In this document: piece after piece, positions 62,847-64,000 of the stretch
Layout: every line of letters starts with the position of its first letter
Position numbering within the stretch: position 1 is the stretch's first letter
NCBI GenBank assembly: GCA_013396915.1
Contig: VWZL01001940.1
Coordinates: forward strand, 443,303 to 507,302
Length of the DNA: 64,000 nucleotides
Direction: 5' to 3'
DNA from: Stercorarius parasiticus
Lineage: Eukaryota > Chordata > Aves > Charadriiformes > Stercorariidae
The notes under the pieces: generated by a model
The model's database searches: none
The model's input: only the letters and a program-made list of their open reading frames with translations
Told to the model about the DNA's origin: nothing
Made by a program: the position numbers and the translations under genes

Positions 62847-62878
62847 GAAAAGAAAAAAAAAAAAAAAGAAAAAAAAAA
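62847..62878. repeat. A-rich low-complexity tract
   Basis: Poly(A) broken by single G bases, about 30 bases long. Confidence 0.85.
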
Positions 62879-64000
62879 TGTTGAGAAGCCCAAATTCAGA
62901 GTTAAATTCATCATCTTTGGCCAACTCCTGGTGATAGGGCTCCATAATGCAATATATGAACAACTGTTTCTTATCTTTTTTATTTTACTTTTGGCAATGC
63001 AAATCCTTTACAAAGGTTTCTGTCCTACCAAAACGTTCTTTCCACACTGCTGTACATTAAGATACCGCATCTCATCGTTCTTCTCCCTACCTGTGTATTT
63101 GCCAGCGAAAGCCACATTTCTGATTATGCAAATTTTATCTTAGTTGATGATGACAGAAGAATGGATGAAAAAGGCCTTCTGACTCCAATAGCTACATGCT
63201 CCTTTTTATACTGAAACCTAATTAAGCAGGCTGTCTCTACTGCATGACAGAAACAACTTGTAATTATGGAGAAAGAAGAAAAAAAAACCCATGCGAAACA
63301 GAAAACAAAAAGCATGCTTCTTTCTGTTACCTGGTGATGCATTCATTCATTTGGAGGCCAAAATTCTATCCCTGGAGCATACAGACCAAGACGAGTGATA
63401 CAGCTGCATTGCCCAAGTAAAAAGCAACATCTCCATGTTGTAATGACCAAAGCAATCTCTGGGAACCACCCTGAGGACCCAAAGGTGTCCACCAGTTCAC
63501 ACAGAAAGCAGACAGTAGCAAAGCTTTTCAAGTTCCCCAGGACAGCTAAACACTCCTTCTCACCTGCAGCTAGGCTTTTCTCGTCAGTCTCGACAGCGCT
63601 GTACTTACATGGACCTCATCTTCTTTATCCACATATCGAAGACCAGTCCTCACCCTCCATGTACTGGCAGGCTGAGTTCCCTGTATGCCTTATCAAAAAA
63701 CCACAGCCAGAACAATACTGGTTTTGTGGTCTGCCTTAGGTTTTCCACCTAAGGCAGTTGCTGCAGTTCAGATCACAAGGGTAAGCACAGCTCTTCCTAC
63801 AGTGTTAGGCATCTGGAAACCACACTGGAGCAAGCTTGATCTGCTGTTTTGCAAGATGGCCCTACAGAGATCTGAACCCTTGGAGCTACTGTTGTAAGTT
63901 AGGGTCACACCATGAAAACAATTTCCTCAATTACAATAGGAATATAATGCTATAGAGGTTCCAGTTGTTCTTGTCTGACAACGTATCTCCATGCGGTTCT

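Larger units (their letters stand above)
39603..64000 (-). other. TRAF3: Probable TRAF3 intron upstream of the first coding exon
   Basis: 24.4 kb without a recognisable coding exon. Human TRAF3 has a very long first intron, and the acceptor at 39603 shows that an upstream exon exists. It holds CR1 fragments (46505, 52213, 58282 and perhaps 55960), two assembly gaps, A/C-rich patches (41155-41215, 41436-41490) and many chance open frames. A small untranslated exon could be present here but cannot be told by eye. The promoter is not visible. Confidence 0.75.

Noticed and set aside
1..64000. CRISPR arrays, tRNA or rRNA genes, endogenous retroviruses with paired LTRs
   Set aside because: No regularly spaced repeats, no cloverleaf with A/B boxes, and no paired long terminal repeats or retroviral protein motifs were seen on either strand by eye.

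Overview
The window is vertebrate nuclear DNA, almost certainly from a bird. It carries truncated CR1 LINE fragments with the typical avian 3' ends (short ATTCTATG-like repeats), is otherwise repeat-poor, has compact introns, and contains one strongly conserved vertebrate gene. No bacterial, plasmid or viral gene was found. Most open reading frames in the window are chance frames in AT-rich non-coding DNA.

The only protein-coding gene I can support is TRAF3 (TNF receptor-associated factor 3), read on the minus strand. I could define all ten coding exons, each with GT/AG borders, from the start codon at 39587 to the stop codon ending at 11450. Together they give 1704 nt, or 567 residues (human TRAF3 has 568). 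The protein has an N-terminal RING finger, TRAF-type zinc fingers, a coiled coil, and a C-terminal TRAF-C/MATH domain encoded by the last exon.

Layout from low to high coordinate: 1-4114 is intergenic DNA downstream of TRAF3 and includes one CR1 copy. About 4115-11449 is the probable long TRAF3 3' UTR, with several candidate polyadenylation signals. 11450-39602 holds the coding exons and nine introns. 39603-64000 is non-coding and is probably part of the large intron between the 5' UTR exon(s) and the first coding exon. It carries three CR1 fragments, a possible fourth, and two of the window's three assembly gaps. The promoter and first exon lie beyond the right edge.

I found no convincing new system. 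The observations most worth checking are a 91-codon open frame with coding-like codon endings inside the 3' UTR (9951-10226, minus), six consecutive frame-neutral exons coding for the zinc fingers and coiled coil, ancient SINE/LINE-like relics, a 49-base homopolymer beside a zinc-finger exon, and an assembly gap flanked by a repeated sequence.
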